Shown piece after piece: positions 1-8,105 of a stretch of DNA of 55,353 bases (position 1 is its first letter; the number at the start of each line of letters is the position of its first letter). A program made the position numbers and the translations under genes. Source of the stretch: Candidatus Doudnabacteria bacterium (GTDB lineage: Bacteria; Patescibacteriota; Doudnabacteria; UBA920). The stretch spans positions 1 through 55,353 of the forward strand of contig JACRDK010000020.1 of assembly GCA_016218585.1 (NCBI GenBank), in the 5' to 3' direction. Under the pieces are notes generated by a model. It saw nothing but the letters and a program-made list of their open reading frames with translations. It made no database searches and was not told where the DNA came from.

Positions 1-20
1 AAAACCAGTTGGAAAATAAT

Positions 21-503
21 ATGTATACTTATCGAATAACAAAATATAACCCAAAAAATCGCAATAAAAATGGCATTTATTTGAAAGATGACTGGACTGA
101 TTTCTCGGATATTGGGAAAAAAATTAATGGAAAAATTTTTACCCTAAAACAATACTTGAAAGTTGAAAATTCTTATATACAAACAATTCTTTCTTTTTTG
201 AGCGGAAATGAAATATTGTCAATGAGAGTCGAAAAAATTCAAAATTTTAAAAAGATAAAATATAGAAATAAAGTTGTAAAAAAGAATCAGGTATATAAGC
301 TCGCAGATTTAAAAGAACTGTTAAAGCTTGTGTTACGGGGGCTGCTTTGGTGTAAATTCAAAAATAAAAATGGCTGTTATTTAGATTTTGGCGGTGATTA
401 CTATGTTTATATCGGTGTATTAAAAGAGTCCTCTGAGTCTATTATTTTTGCAAAAAAGCAAAAATTATTTGTTGAGCCATACATTGAGCCTGCTTTAGAT
501 TAA
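21..503 (+). CDS. hypothetical protein, possibly 5'-truncated by the window edge
   Basis: A 160-residue protein from the ATG at 21. The frame is open to the window edge and a TTG at 9 is also possible, so the true start may lie outside. The N-terminus (YRITKYNP, then a DDWTDFSDIGK stretch) recalls a small uncharacterised family seen in Firmicutes and other bacteria; I know no function for it. No signal peptide or membrane segment is visible. It is rich in Lys, Asn and Ile, in line with AT-rich native codon use. It stands alone, followed by a spacer with transposase debris, so it may be recently acquired. Confidence 0.6.
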   Translation: MYTYRITKYNPKNRNKNGIYLKDDWTDFSDIGKKINGKIFTLKQYLKVENSYIQTILSFLSGNEILSMRVEKIQNFKKIKYRNKVVKKNQVYKLADLKELLKLVLRGLLWCKFKNKNGCYLDFGGDYYVYIGVLKESSESIIFAKKQKLFVEPYIEPALD

Positions 504-530
504 ATAAAATAAAGCCATAAATGAAATAAA

Positions 531-539
531 GGGGTCAGG
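531..539 (+). repeat. GGGGTCAGG motif (REP/RAYT-associated type)
   Basis: The nine-base motif GGGGTCAGG lies 41 bases before the transposase remnant and recurs at 20911-20919. Motifs of this kind accompany RAYT (REP-associated tyrosine transposase) genes in many genomes. The assignment rests on motif plus neighbour. Confidence 0.4.
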
Positions 540-579
540 AGTCATTAATTTATAAATAAATATTTTTTATGCATAAATT

Positions 580-720
580 ATGCCAAGGTCTCAAAGAGTA
601 TATGTGGCAAATATGATTTACCATGTCGTTTAACAAAAAGGTTGCAGGTTTCTTTTGCACTACTTAACATATAAAAAGTAGGCAAAGTATTTATGAAAGA
701 TCTGTTTATTCAGTAATTTT
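580..720 (+). pseudogene. remnant of a RAYT / IS200-like Y1 transposase gene
   Basis: From the ATG at 580 the first 17 codons read MPRSQRVYVANMIYHVV and then meet a stop at 631. This is the typical N-terminus of REP-associated tyrosine transposases (MPR-x-R-x-Y-x-x-x-x-IYHV). In a working copy the next residues would be NRG or similar; here AAC AAA AAG follows directly after the stop, with only vague resemblance to the family. No HUH motif or catalytic Tyr region is left. The right boundary is approximate. Confidence 0.5.
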
Positions 721-827
721 GTCAGAAATCAGTTTTTATGTTGCAATAATGGAAATTTTGGGGTGGGGGAGTTTTTTAAAATAAATTTGTGGATAGCTTA
801 AACTCATAGAAACAAAATAAGCTCAGT

Positions 828-867
828 ATACCAAAAAGACCTCTTAAGTAAGAGGTCTTTTTGGTAT
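828..867. terminator. bidirectional intrinsic terminator
   Basis: Perfect 19-bp inverted repeat (828-846 and 849-867) with a 2-base loop. The A-rich and T-rich outer stems allow termination on either strand. It separates the transposase debris from the mraZ promoter region. Confidence 0.75.
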
Positions 868-920
868 TTGCTAAATATTTGAACCTTTGACCTATGGGTT
901 TAAGTGGAGTAAAATAAAGA

Positions 921-960
921 AGTAATGGTAAAAAGTGGTTGAAAGTGGGAATAAGTGGTA
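921..960 (+). promoter_or_regulatory. MraZ operator: phased AAGTGG boxes
   Basis: Three boxes (AAAGTGGTTG, AAAGTGGGAA, TAAGTGGTA) repeat at exactly 10-bp spacing in 932-960, with a weaker one (TAATGG) at 923-928. MraZ is known to bind TGGG or AAAGTG[G/T] direct repeats at 10-bp phase in front of its own operon. The position about 105-140 bases before mraZ fits autoregulation of the division cluster. Confidence 0.8.
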
Positions 961-989
961 AGTTCTGTGGACAAATACTACAGTGGGAA

Positions 990-1042
990 CACTACAGAAT
1001 CCTACAGAAGCAAACACTTTAATTCCGTAGGTTTCCGTAGTG
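990..1042 (+). promoter_or_regulatory. long imperfect hairpin in the mraZ leader
   Basis: The arms at 990-1009 and 1023-1042 pair at 17 of 20 positions, with a 13-base loop. Each arm contains a duplicated CTACAGAA or TTCCGTAG unit, and further CTACAG/CTGTAG copies lie at 978-983 and 1055-1060. It sits 22 bases before the mraZ ATG, so it could be a folded 5' leader or a second protein-binding palindrome. No U-tract follows, so it is not a standard terminator. Confidence 0.5.
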
Positions 1043-1064
1043 CAATAATTATTTCTGTAGATTT

Positions 1065-1496
1065 ATGTTTATCGGTGAATATCAAGCAACTTTAGACGAG
1101 AAAGGCAGAATTTCTATTCCCGTTAAATTTCGTGCCGAATTAAAGTCAAAAATTGTTGTTACCAGAGGTTTAGACAGTTCCTTGTTTTTGTACCCGATAG
1201 GTGAATGGAAAAAGCTTGGGGAAAAGTTGGCTAGTCTCCCAATTGCTACCGCCTCTACCCGCGCTTTTTCCCGCCATATGCTGGCCGGAGCAATGGACTG
1301 CGACATAGACAAACAAGGCAGAATAATTTTGCCAGGCTACCTGAAAGAATTCGCCAAAATAAATAAGAAAGTTGTGGTTGCGGGCCTCTATAACCGTATT
1401 GAGGTTTGGAGCGAAGAATTATGGTCCGCATATAAGGCGCAAACTGAAGCCGCCAGCAACCAAATTGCTGAACAGTTGGGGAGCCTGGGAGTCTAG
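1065..1496 (+). CDS. mraZ: MraZ, division/cell-wall cluster transcriptional regulator
   Basis: 143 residues, the usual length for the family. Two SpoVT-AbrB-like halves are visible: YQATLDEKGRISIPVKF near residues 6-22 and DIDKQGRIILPGYLK near 78-92. MraZ forms a ring-shaped oligomer that binds direct repeats before the dcw cluster and usually represses it. The phased boxes at 921-960 are the expected operator. The start codon gives the canonical N-terminus MFIGEYQ; there is no clear SD, as for most native genes here. First gene of a four-gene division operon. Confidence 0.95.
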   Translation: MFIGEYQATLDEKGRISIPVKFRAELKSKIVVTRGLDSSLFLYPIGEWKKLGEKLASLPIATASTRAFSRHMLAGAMDCDIDKQGRIILPGYLKEFAKINKKVVVAGLYNRIEVWSEELWSAYKAQTEAASNQIAEQLGSLGV

Positions 1497-1537
1497 GAAA
1501 TTAGCATATAGCATTTAGAATTTAGCATATAGGATTA

Positions 1538-2503
1538 ATGACAGAATATCAGCACATTCCGGTTTTATTAAAGGAAGTTTTGGAGTACTTACAGCCCAAT
1601 GAAGGACAGAATTTTGTTGATGCCACTTTAGGCGGAGGAGGATACACAGCGGCCATAGCAAATCTTGTAGCGCCGGAAGGAAAAGTGCTTTCCATAGATT
1701 TAGACGGAGATGCTATAAAGAATTTTCAATTTTTAATTTCTAATTTCCAAACAAATCCCAAGTTAAAAAAACACAATGACAAAAACATAACACTGCATAA
1801 AGGAAATTTCCAGGATATAGATAAAATTATTGAACATCACGAGTTTCCGGCGCCGGACGGCATAGTGGCAGACTTAGGGCTTTCATCTTACGAACTGGAA
1901 CACAGAGGCATTAGTTTTCAAACCAATCAGCCGCTGGATATGAGGTTTGACCAAAGCCAGGATCTAGACGCCAAATTTATTTTACAAAGTTACGGCCAAA
2001 AAGATCTGGAAAGAATTTTTAATGATTACGGCGAAGAAAAGTTTAGCAGGCAAATTGTTAGAAAAATACTTGAAGCAAGAATCAAGAATCAGCCATTAAA
2101 ACATACCGAAGATTTATATAAATTAATTGAGGAAGCGTTGCCCAAGCCGGTAAAACATAAGGCCGACGACAGCGCCAGAAGAATTTTCCAGGCATTAAGA
2201 ATAGAAGTGAATCACGAACTCAGGAACTTAGAAGAATTTTTACCCAAAGCCTTTGACCTGTTAAAGCCCGGGGGCCGGCTGGTGGTAGTAAGCTTTCACT
2301 CCCTTGAAGACCGCATAGTAAAACAGTTTTTTGTGGGGTTAACTAAGGGCTGTGTTTGTCCGCCGGAATTTCCCCAGTGTATTTGCGGGAAAAACCCAAA
2401 AGGAAAAATTTTAACCAAGAAAATAGTTTTAGCCGGAGAAGAAGAACTTCAAAAGAATCCTCGGGCCAAACCGGCCAAGTTAAGAGCCATTCAAAAGATT
2501 TAA
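1538..2503 (+). CDS. rsmH: 16S rRNA (cytosine(1402)-N(4))-methyltransferase RsmH
   Basis: 321 residues. Methylates N4 of C1402 in 16S rRNA using SAM. Visible: N-terminal HIPVLLKEVLEYL, the SAM motif DATLGGGGYT (about residues 29-38), GIVADLGLSSYELEHRGISF (about 107-126), and the C-terminal LKPGGRLVVVSFHSLEDR block. Between the SAM domain and the next strand, about residues 66-88 form a lysine- and asparagine-rich insertion encoded by AT-rich repeat-like DNA (about 1721-1795). It follows mraZ after 41 bases, the standard order. Confidence 0.95.
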   Translation: MTEYQHIPVLLKEVLEYLQPNEGQNFVDATLGGGGYTAAIANLVAPEGKVLSIDLDGDAIKNFQFLISNFQTNPKLKKHNDKNITLHKGNFQDIDKIIEHHEFPAPDGIVADLGLSSYELEHRGISFQTNQPLDMRFDQSQDLDAKFILQSYGQKDLERIFNDYGEEKFSRQIVRKILEARIKNQPLKHTEDLYKLIEEALPKPVKHKADDSARRIFQALRIEVNHELRNLEEFLPKAFDLLKPGGRLVVVSFHSLEDRIVKQFFVGLTKGCVCPPEFPQCICGKNPKGKILTKKIVLAGEEELQKNPRAKPAKLRAIQKI

Positions 2504-2615
2504 AGATTATTAGAGATTCAAAGATTGAAGGATTTAAAATTTAAAGATTACAAAGACCGCTTAAGCGGAAACAAAAATAAAAATTCAAAATTAATCAAAA
2601 TCAAAACATAAATTT

Positions 2616-2984
2616 ATGGAAAAAGTTTTAGCTCTCGACAATATTTTTGCCCCGGTTTTTGCCAGAAACAAATCCTTAGCCTCAAAATCAAAAAGCAGAG
2701 AAGTTAGCAATTTAAGATTCTTGCTGGCTTTAAGCTTGCTAGCCATTAACGGTATGCTGCTGTTTAGCTATATTTATGGGGTTAATAAATATGCCTCCGC
2801 AGGTTATGAAATAAAACAAAATCAAACCAAGCTCTCAGTGTTAAATGAAGCCAATAAAAAACTGAATGTAAAGATTGCTGAAATTTCTTCCATGGTTACC
2901 ATTCAAAACGACTTTTTAAGCAGTAATTTTGTTCCGGCTGGCACGCCGAAATTCATTCAAACTACCCAATTAACGCAAAGATAA
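2616..2984 (+). CDS. FtsL-like septum-formation membrane protein
   Basis: 122 residues with one transmembrane segment near residues 33-55 and a short heptad-like extracytoplasmic region (about 58-95). This topology and the position between rsmH and ftsI match FtsL, the small bitopic partner of FtsB/FtsQ that activates FtsWI. FtsL sequences diverge strongly, so the assignment rests on context and topology. The stop precedes ftsI by 9 bases, indicating an operon. Confidence 0.7.
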   Translation: MEKVLALDNIFAPVFARNKSLASKSKSREVSNLRFLLALSLLAINGMLLFSYIYGVNKYASAGYEIKQNQTKLSVLNEANKKLNVKIAEISSMVTIQNDFLSSNFVPAGTPKFIQTTQLTQR

Positions 2985-2993
2985 TATTTAGGC

Positions 2994-4733
2994 ATGGTAG
3001 GAAAAGTCCCAAAAAATTTATTTAATCAAAGAAGCGGTTTTTTAACTGCTTTTTTATTGTTATTTTTAGTTTTAATCGTGGGCCGCTTATTCAGCCTGCA
3101 AATTATTAACGGACAAGCGGCGCGGGAAGAAGCGGCGGCGCAGCACGGCATATACCGAAAACTTTTGCCTAGCCGCGGGGAAATAAAGTTGGCTGATAAA
3201 TTTTCCGTAAATACCGTAACCGTGGCCGCTAATTTAAAAAGCTATTTAGTTTATGCGGTGCCGCAGGATATAGCAAATCCGGAATTGGCCGCCGCCGGGT
3301 TGGCGAGCGTTTTGGATTTAGACAGCAAAGAAGTCCTGGCAAAAATTACGCAAAAAGATAAAAAGTATGTCCCGCTAAAAAAACAGCTTACGGAAGAGCA
3401 ACAGCAAAAAATTAAAGACCTGGCTTTACCCGGAATATATTTTGACTCCGAAGACACCAGATTCTATCCGGAAAAAAATTTACTGAGCCAAACTTTAGGC
3501 TTTGTCGGATACAAGGGGAGCGCTAAATCGGGCTTGTATGGGCTGGAAAGATATTTTGACAGCGACCTGGCCGGCACTGCCGGAGAATTAATTGCGGAAA
3601 AAGACAGCAGCGGAGCATTGATTTTCGGTTCCAATAAAGAAAACCGTCCCGAGCAGGATGGGGTGGATTTAATTTTAACTGTGGATAAAAATATTCAGTT
3701 CCAGGTGGAAAATGTATTAAAAGATACCGTAAGTAAAAACGGGGCGGACAGCGGCACGGTTATTGTGGTAAACCCAAAAACAGGCAGCGTGCTAGCCATT
3801 GCCAATTATCCGGATTTTGACCCGAACCTTTATAATAAAGTGGAAAATCCAAAAGATTTTACCAACGACGCCGTAACCGGCAACTATGAGCCGGGTTCTA
3901 TTTTTAAACCGTTAACTATGGCTGCGGCCATTAACGAAGGCAAGGTAACTCCGGATACAACTTATGTGGATACCGGACAAGTTGTGGAGTCCGACGGAAA
4001 AATTATTAAAAACGCGGACAATAAAGTATATGGCCTGCAGAATATGACCCAGGTTTTGGACGAGTCCATAAATACCGGAGCTGTTTTTGCCAAGGAACAG
4101 ATTGGCAACCAGAAATTTTATGAATATTTGAAAAATTTTGGTTTAGGCCAGGCAACCGGAATTGAGCTGCCGGAAACCAAAGGGAATTTGGATAACTTAA
4201 AAGCCAATATTGCCATTAACTATGACACTGCGAGTTTTGGGCAGGGCATTACCGCTACGCCAATTCAAATGGTGCAGGCTTTTACGGCGCTGGCTAATAA
4301 CGGGAAAATGATGAAGCCTTATTTAGTGCAAAGCAAAATTTATCCGGACGGTAAAGTGGAAAACACCAAACCGCAAGTGGTTAAGCAGGTGATTTCCGAC
4401 AAAACCGCCAACATGGTTTCGGCCATGCTGGTTTCCGTGGTGGAAAACGGCCACGGTAAAAAAGCCGGAGTGCCCGGGTATTACATTGCGGGAAAAACCG
4501 GTACCGCCCAGGTTGCGCGCAAAGACGGCAAGGGTTACGAGGAAAACAACAACATTGGAACTTTTTTGGGTTATGGCCCGGTGGAAGATCCCCAGTTTTT
4601 AATGCTGGTTAGAATTAACCATCCGCGCGACGTTAAATACGCGGAAGTTACCGCGGCGCCGGCCTGGGGAGAAATAGCCCAGTTTATTTTAAATTACTAT
4701 CATATTGCGCCAACCAGAACCGTTGGCAAATAG
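2994..4733 (+). CDS. ftsI: FtsI-type penicillin-binding protein (D,D-transpeptidase)
   Basis: 579 residues. Crosslinks septal peptidoglycan. An N-terminal transmembrane anchor lies near residues 16-38, followed by the PBP dimer domain and a C-terminal transpeptidase with all three motifs: SxxK (GSIFKPLT), SxN (ESINTG) and KTG (AGKTGTAQV). No PASTA domain is visible. Last gene of the mraZ operon; none of the usual mraY, mur or ftsW genes follow, a reduced dcw cluster. A bidirectional terminator starts just after the stop. Confidence 0.93.
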   Translation: MVGKVPKNLFNQRSGFLTAFLLLFLVLIVGRLFSLQIINGQAAREEAAAQHGIYRKLLPSRGEIKLADKFSVNTVTVAANLKSYLVYAVPQDIANPELAAAGLASVLDLDSKEVLAKITQKDKKYVPLKKQLTEEQQQKIKDLALPGIYFDSEDTRFYPEKNLLSQTLGFVGYKGSAKSGLYGLERYFDSDLAGTAGELIAEKDSSGALIFGSNKENRPEQDGVDLILTVDKNIQFQVENVLKDTVSKNGADSGTVIVVNPKTGSVLAIANYPDFDPNLYNKVENPKDFTNDAVTGNYEPGSIFKPLTMAAAINEGKVTPDTTYVDTGQVVESDGKIIKNADNKVYGLQNMTQVLDESINTGAVFAKEQIGNQKFYEYLKNFGLGQATGIELPETKGNLDNLKANIAINYDTASFGQGITATPIQMVQAFTALANNGKMMKPYLVQSKIYPDGKVENTKPQVVKQVISDKTANMVSAMLVSVVENGHGKKAGVPGYYIAGKTGTAQVARKDGKGYEENNNIGTFLGYGPVEDPQFLMLVRINHPRDVKYAEVTAAPAWGEIAQFILNYYHIAPTRTVGK

Positions 4734-4735
4734 CA

Positions 4736-4779
4736 AAAAAACATCCCGCCCTTTGAATTGTTTTGGGCGGGATGTTTTT
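4736..4779. terminator. bidirectional terminator between ftsI and a convergent gene
   Basis: GC-rich stem (CATCCCGCCC with GGGCGGGATG) flanked by A and T runs. It ends one base before the stop codon of the convergent membrane-protein gene, so it serves both genes. Confidence 0.9.
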
Positions 4780-4780
4780 A

Positions 4781-5158
4781 TTATTGAGTTAATTGCATTA
4801 TGTCGGAAGGTTTAATTTGCTCAACTTGCTGCAAGCTTGTGCCGCTTCCGGAAAAAAGCAGTTTGGCAAAGACCCACCACATTAGCAGGGCTAAGACGGT
4901 TAAAACTACGCAGGACCAGGCCACCTGCCTGGCATCGTCCTCATCGCTGAAAAAATATTTTACGGCAAACAAAATTCCAAAAGGAGGCGCGCCAATGGAT
5001 ATTAAATAAGCCCAGCGTTTGGTTTTTGCCGGCACTTCATTTTGCTTTTGGCTTTGCAGGGCGTTAAGCATTAGCATGCCCACGTCAATTTTTGGGTTCT
5101 CTTTGCCCAGGGACTGAAATTCGTTTATTTGTTTTTCTAATTTTTTGTCTTTATCCAT
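4781..5158 (-). CDS. small membrane protein, unknown function
   Basis: 125 residues starting MDKDKKLEKQI. A soluble charged N-terminal part (residues 1-45) is followed by two hydrophobic segments near 48-67 and 79-100, separated by an acidic loop (SDEDDARQ). No family that I can name with confidence. It converges with the division operon and has its own AT-rich upstream region. Confidence 0.7.
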   Translation of the reverse strand: MDKDKKLEKQINEFQSLGKENPKIDVGMLMLNALQSQKQNEVPAKTKRWAYLISIGAPPFGILFAVKYFFSDEDDARQVAWSCVVLTVLALLMWWVFAKLLFSGSGTSLQQVEQIKPSDIMQLTQ

Positions 5159-5281
5159 CTGTGGAATATTAAGTTGCTTTAATTTAAATTTTAAACTAAG
5201 CTTTTTATACGTTAGCTATTTACTTAATTATAGCATTCTGAAACAAAATCAACGATTTTACGATATTAAGAACAGAGCTTT

Positions 5282-5827
5282 ATGGATATTAACGACTTAA
5301 TAAAGCGCGTACAACAAGGCGATTCCGAGGCTTTTGGGCAAGTTTATGACATATTTGCCCAGCGAATCTTTAAATATATCCGCCTAAAAGTGCAAAATAA
5401 GGAACAGGCGGAGGATATTTTGCAGGAAGTATTTATTAAAGCCTATAAAGGAATAGCTGCCTTAAAGCTTGAGGGGCTGAACTTTAACGCCTGGCTTTAT
5501 CGGGTAGCGAGCAATACTGTAAATGACCATTTCCGGAAAAAATACCGGACCCCGGAAATTTTAAACATAGACGACCATCAGGATATATCTTCCAGCTCTT
5601 CGCCGCAAAAAGATATGGAATTCAGGTCGGAAATGTCCACAGTGCTGGCGGCTTTTGAAGATCTGTCGCCAATTTACCGGCAGGTTCTGGAACTAAGGTT
5701 TCTCCAGGATTTAACAATTAAAGAGACTGCGCATATTTTAAGCAAGAGCCAGTTGGCAATAAGACTTTTGCAACATCGGGCTTTAAAAAAAGTGGAGGGG
5801 ATAATTTCGAGAACAACACAGCAATGA
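5282..5827 (+). CDS. ECF-type RNA polymerase sigma-70 factor
   Basis: 181 residues, typical of extracytoplasmic-function sigma factors. Region 2 (EDILQEVFIKAYKG, about 45-58, then FNAWLYRVASNTVNDHFRKK) and region 4 (LSPIYRQVLELRFLQDLTIKETAHIL, about 127-152) are both present. Its stop overlaps the start of the next gene by four bases (ATGA), so it is translationally coupled to a membrane protein that resembles an anti-sigma factor in layout. Target promoters are unknown; the export operon downstream is a candidate. Confidence 0.9.
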   Translation: MDINDLIKRVQQGDSEAFGQVYDIFAQRIFKYIRLKVQNKEQAEDILQEVFIKAYKGIAALKLEGLNFNAWLYRVASNTVNDHFRKKYRTPEILNIDDHQDISSSSSPQKDMEFRSEMSTVLAAFEDLSPIYRQVLELRFLQDLTIKETAHILSKSQLAIRLLQHRALKKVEGIISRTTQQ

Positions 5828-6939
5828 ATAAAGATAAATTAAATAAGGTTATTACATTTTTAAAATCTGCCGACAACCGGCGTGATATATTAAGTGACAG
5901 CGAACTGCTTTCTTTAAAAAATAAAGTTTTAGTTGCCATTGCCAAGCCGCAGCCGGCCGCAAAACATAATTTTTCCTGGCGCTATAGCCGCCAGAAAATT
6001 GTCCGTTATGCGGTAAGTTTTTTGTTGGGATTTTCTTTAGTTGGCGGCACAGCTTTTGCTTCCACCTCAGCTAAGCCGGGCGATTTATTGTATCCGGTAA
6101 AGCTGGCAACGGAAAAAGCTAAATTAGGCTTTACTTTTAGCGAAAGCGCCAAGGTTAATTTGCAGGCGGAGTTTGCCGGGGAAAGGTTAAAAGAATTGCG
6201 CCAATTGGACGCGGTGTTCGCGGCCACCAGCAGCAAGCCTAGCGTAAAAGACAACCCGGGCAAAGACGACGATAAAAAAGAAGTTAACGTAAGGGTACAG
6301 GCCAGAGCCGAAGCGGAAACCGAAGTTAAGCAGGCAATTGAAGCGTTAAAGCAAGTGCAGGAAAAACAGCAGGCTAAAGGCAACAGCAAAGCAGCCGCAG
6401 AGTTGCTGCAAAACATTATAAAATTACAAACAGATGCTAAGTCCCAAAATTTAAAAATTTGGGGCAAAGAGGACAGCGAAGATGACCAGCAAAAAAATAA
6501 TTTTTGGCCCGCCACTACCACTATCCGCAGCCGGTTGAATCTGGATTCAGGCAGCAAAATAATTCGCAAGCGGGAAGTAATTAGGCCGCCTGTACGGTTT
6601 GAACGCGAGGATGGCGAAGATGAAAATGACGATGATGATAATAAGTCCAACAGTCAGCCGGTAGTAACTGCTCCGGCTACTTCAACTCCAGCCACCACTA
6701 CCGCAGCAAGCTACACTCTTGCCCAAGTTGCTTTGGCAAAAACTTCAGCTAAATGCTGGACGGCAATTAACGGCAAAGTTTACAATTTAACATCTTGGAT
6801 CAGCAAACATCCGGGCGGGGAGTCTGCAATTTTGCAGTTGTGCGGCAAAGACGGCACGTCTTTATTTATGGCGCAGCACGGCGGACAGACCAAGCCCGAA
6901 AGTGTTTTATCCGGTTATTTTATAGGAACTTTAAAGTAA
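5824..6939 (+). CDS. membrane protein: anti-sigma-like N-terminus, DUF5667 region, C-terminal cytochrome b5-like domain
   Basis: 371 residues. A short cytoplasmic N-terminus is followed by a transmembrane segment near 60-79. The motif GDLLYPVKLATEKAKL (about 87-102) is typical of DUF5667. Next come a helical and charged region, a low-complexity acid stretch (EDGEDENDDDD), a Pro/Thr linker, and from about residue 297 a cytochrome b5-like fold with the heme-ligand motif HPGG and a second candidate ligand in QHGG. Two Cys (KCW and LCGKDG) may form a disulfide outside the cell. Coupled to the ECF sigma gene, it may be a sensor or anti-sigma factor; that is inference. Confidence 0.75.
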   Translation: MNKDKLNKVITFLKSADNRRDILSDSELLSLKNKVLVAIAKPQPAAKHNFSWRYSRQKIVRYAVSFLLGFSLVGGTAFASTSAKPGDLLYPVKLATEKAKLGFTFSESAKVNLQAEFAGERLKELRQLDAVFAATSSKPSVKDNPGKDDDKKEVNVRVQARAEAETEVKQAIEALKQVQEKQQAKGNSKAAAELLQNIIKLQTDAKSQNLKIWGKEDSEDDQQKNNFWPATTTIRSRLNLDSGSKIIRKREVIRPPVRFEREDGEDENDDDDNKSNSQPVVTAPATSTPATTTAASYTLAQVALAKTSAKCWTAINGKVYNLTSWISKHPGGESAILQLCGKDGTSLFMAQHGGQTKPESVLSGYFIGTLK

Positions 6940-7013
6940 TTTCTTTTGGCTTTATTAAGGCAAGAACGGCAAAAAAGCTTGGAAGATTTTATTTTTTGTG
7001 CTTATAATTAAGT

Positions 7014-7589
7014 ATGCAAAATTTAGATGATAAACAACTTGTAAGCTTGGCAAAAAAAGGCAACAGCGATGCTTTGGAGACTTTGGTTGCGCGGTATTTA
7101 AAGTTGGTTTATTCTTTTGTTTTTACTTACTCCAAAAACCGTGATGACGCGGAAGACATAACCCAGGAAGTTTTTGTTAAAGTTTGGAAACATCTGGACA
7201 AGTACGACGCGGAAAAAGAGTTCCGCCCGTGGCTATATCAAATTGCTAAAAATACCGCTTTTGATTTGTTTAAGAAAAAATCCGCAATTCCTTTTTCAGA
7301 ATTTGAAAATGAGCAAGGCGACTCTTGGTTGACACAAGGACTTGCTGACAGCTCGCCGCAGCCGCAAATTCTCACCGACCGCTCTTTGCTGGGTGAAAGT
7401 CTAGCTTCCGCATTAAAAGAGCTTTCGCCAAAATATTCGGAAATTATTAGCCAGTATCATATTGAAGAATTAAATTTTCGCGAAATATCAGAGAGATCCA
7501 AGGAGTCAATTAACACCGTAAAGAGCCGCTATCGCCGGGCCGTTGCCAAGCTAAAAGAAATTTGGCCGGGAGCTGCACCAAAAAAATAA
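7014..7589 (+). CDS. second ECF-type sigma factor
   Basis: 191 residues. Region 2 shows DAEDITQEVFVKVWKHL and FRPWLYQIAKNTAFDLFKKK; region 4 shows LSPKYSEIISQYHIEELNFREI followed by the recognition helix with TVKSRYRRAVAKL. Distinct in sequence from the sigma factor 1.2 kb upstream. The ATG at 7014 has no SD. Two hairpins follow the stop, the second a terminator, before an anti-sigma-like membrane protein and the export operon. Confidence 0.9.
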   Translation: MQNLDDKQLVSLAKKGNSDALETLVARYLKLVYSFVFTYSKNRDDAEDITQEVFVKVWKHLDKYDAEKEFRPWLYQIAKNTAFDLFKKKSAIPFSEFENEQGDSWLTQGLADSSPQPQILTDRSLLGESLASALKELSPKYSEIISQYHIEELNFREISERSKESINTVKSRYRRAVAKLKEIWPGAAPKK

Positions 7590-7611
7590 TTTTATTCGTA
7601 TAATTTTACGT

Positions 7612-7674
7612 TAAGGCCGTTTGGCCTTACACACCCCTTTAGAAGAAAGAATGCACCAAAGTGCGTTCTTTTTT
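7612..7674 (+). terminator. tandem hairpins, the second an intrinsic terminator/attenuator
   Basis: First hairpin TAAGGCC/GGCCTTA (7612-7629). Second hairpin AAGAATGCAC/GTGCGTTCTT (7647-7670, one G-U pair) with a T run. It lies between the sigma gene and the next start, so it likely limits read-through into the downstream operon. Confidence 0.7.
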
Positions 7675-7692
7675 CGTATATATTTGGAAACT

Positions 7693-8100
7693 ATGCATAA
7701 ATTAAGCCCTCAAACCGAATTTATCCAGCCTTCCGATGAGCTTTTTAACAAAGTTATGTTAAGAATAAGCCGGGAACAGGAACTGCTGGTTTTAAAAAAG
7801 AAGCTTTATTCCACAGGGCTATTTTTTTTGTTGAACTTGGCGCTGGTTATTCCGGCCTGGATTTATTTTAAAACCCAAATGGCCTACACCGGTTTTGGCC
7901 AATACTTTTCTTTAATTTTTTCCGACTTAGGCAACATCGGCAGATATTGGCAGGACTTTGCCTTAACCTTGCTCGAATCTTTCCCGGCTTTGGCGGTGGC
8001 GGGATTCTTAGTGATTTTATTTTTTTCCAGTTTTTGCGCCGCCGCCATTGCCGATTGCTTTAAAGGCATTCGCAGCATTCATAAATTAACGCATCAATAA
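7693..8100 (+). CDS. two-TM membrane protein, probable anti-sigma partner
   Basis: 135 residues from the ATG at 7693. An upstream TTG (7621) in frame is rejected because a terminator hairpin lies between. A soluble N-terminus of about 40 residues (PSDELFNKVMLRISREQEL) resembles the short cytoplasmic helices of anti-sigma factors; two hydrophobic segments follow near 44-62 and 100-122. Position directly after an ECF sigma gene supports the role, but no zinc-binding HxxxCxxC motif is present. Confidence 0.6.
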   Translation: MHKLSPQTEFIQPSDELFNKVMLRISREQELLVLKKKLYSTGLFFLLNLALVIPAWIYFKTQMAYTGFGQYFSLIFSDLGNIGRYWQDFALTLLESFPALAVAGFLVILFFSSFCAAAIADCFKGIRSIHKLTHQ

Positions 8101-8105
8101 TTTTT

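Noticed and set aside
2356-2544. 62-codon plus-strand frame at the end of rsmH
   Set aside because: Out-of-frame overlap with conserved rsmH codons, no independent support.
6006-6650. 214-codon open frame on the minus strand
   Set aside because: It lies wholly opposite the sigma-coupled membrane protein, is Ser/Leu-rich low complexity, and has no start signal. It is a shadow of the real gene.
7621-7692. longer N-terminus of the anti-sigma-like protein from a TTG at 7621
   Set aside because: The added codons run through a terminator hairpin, and the ATG at 7693 gives a sensible protein.
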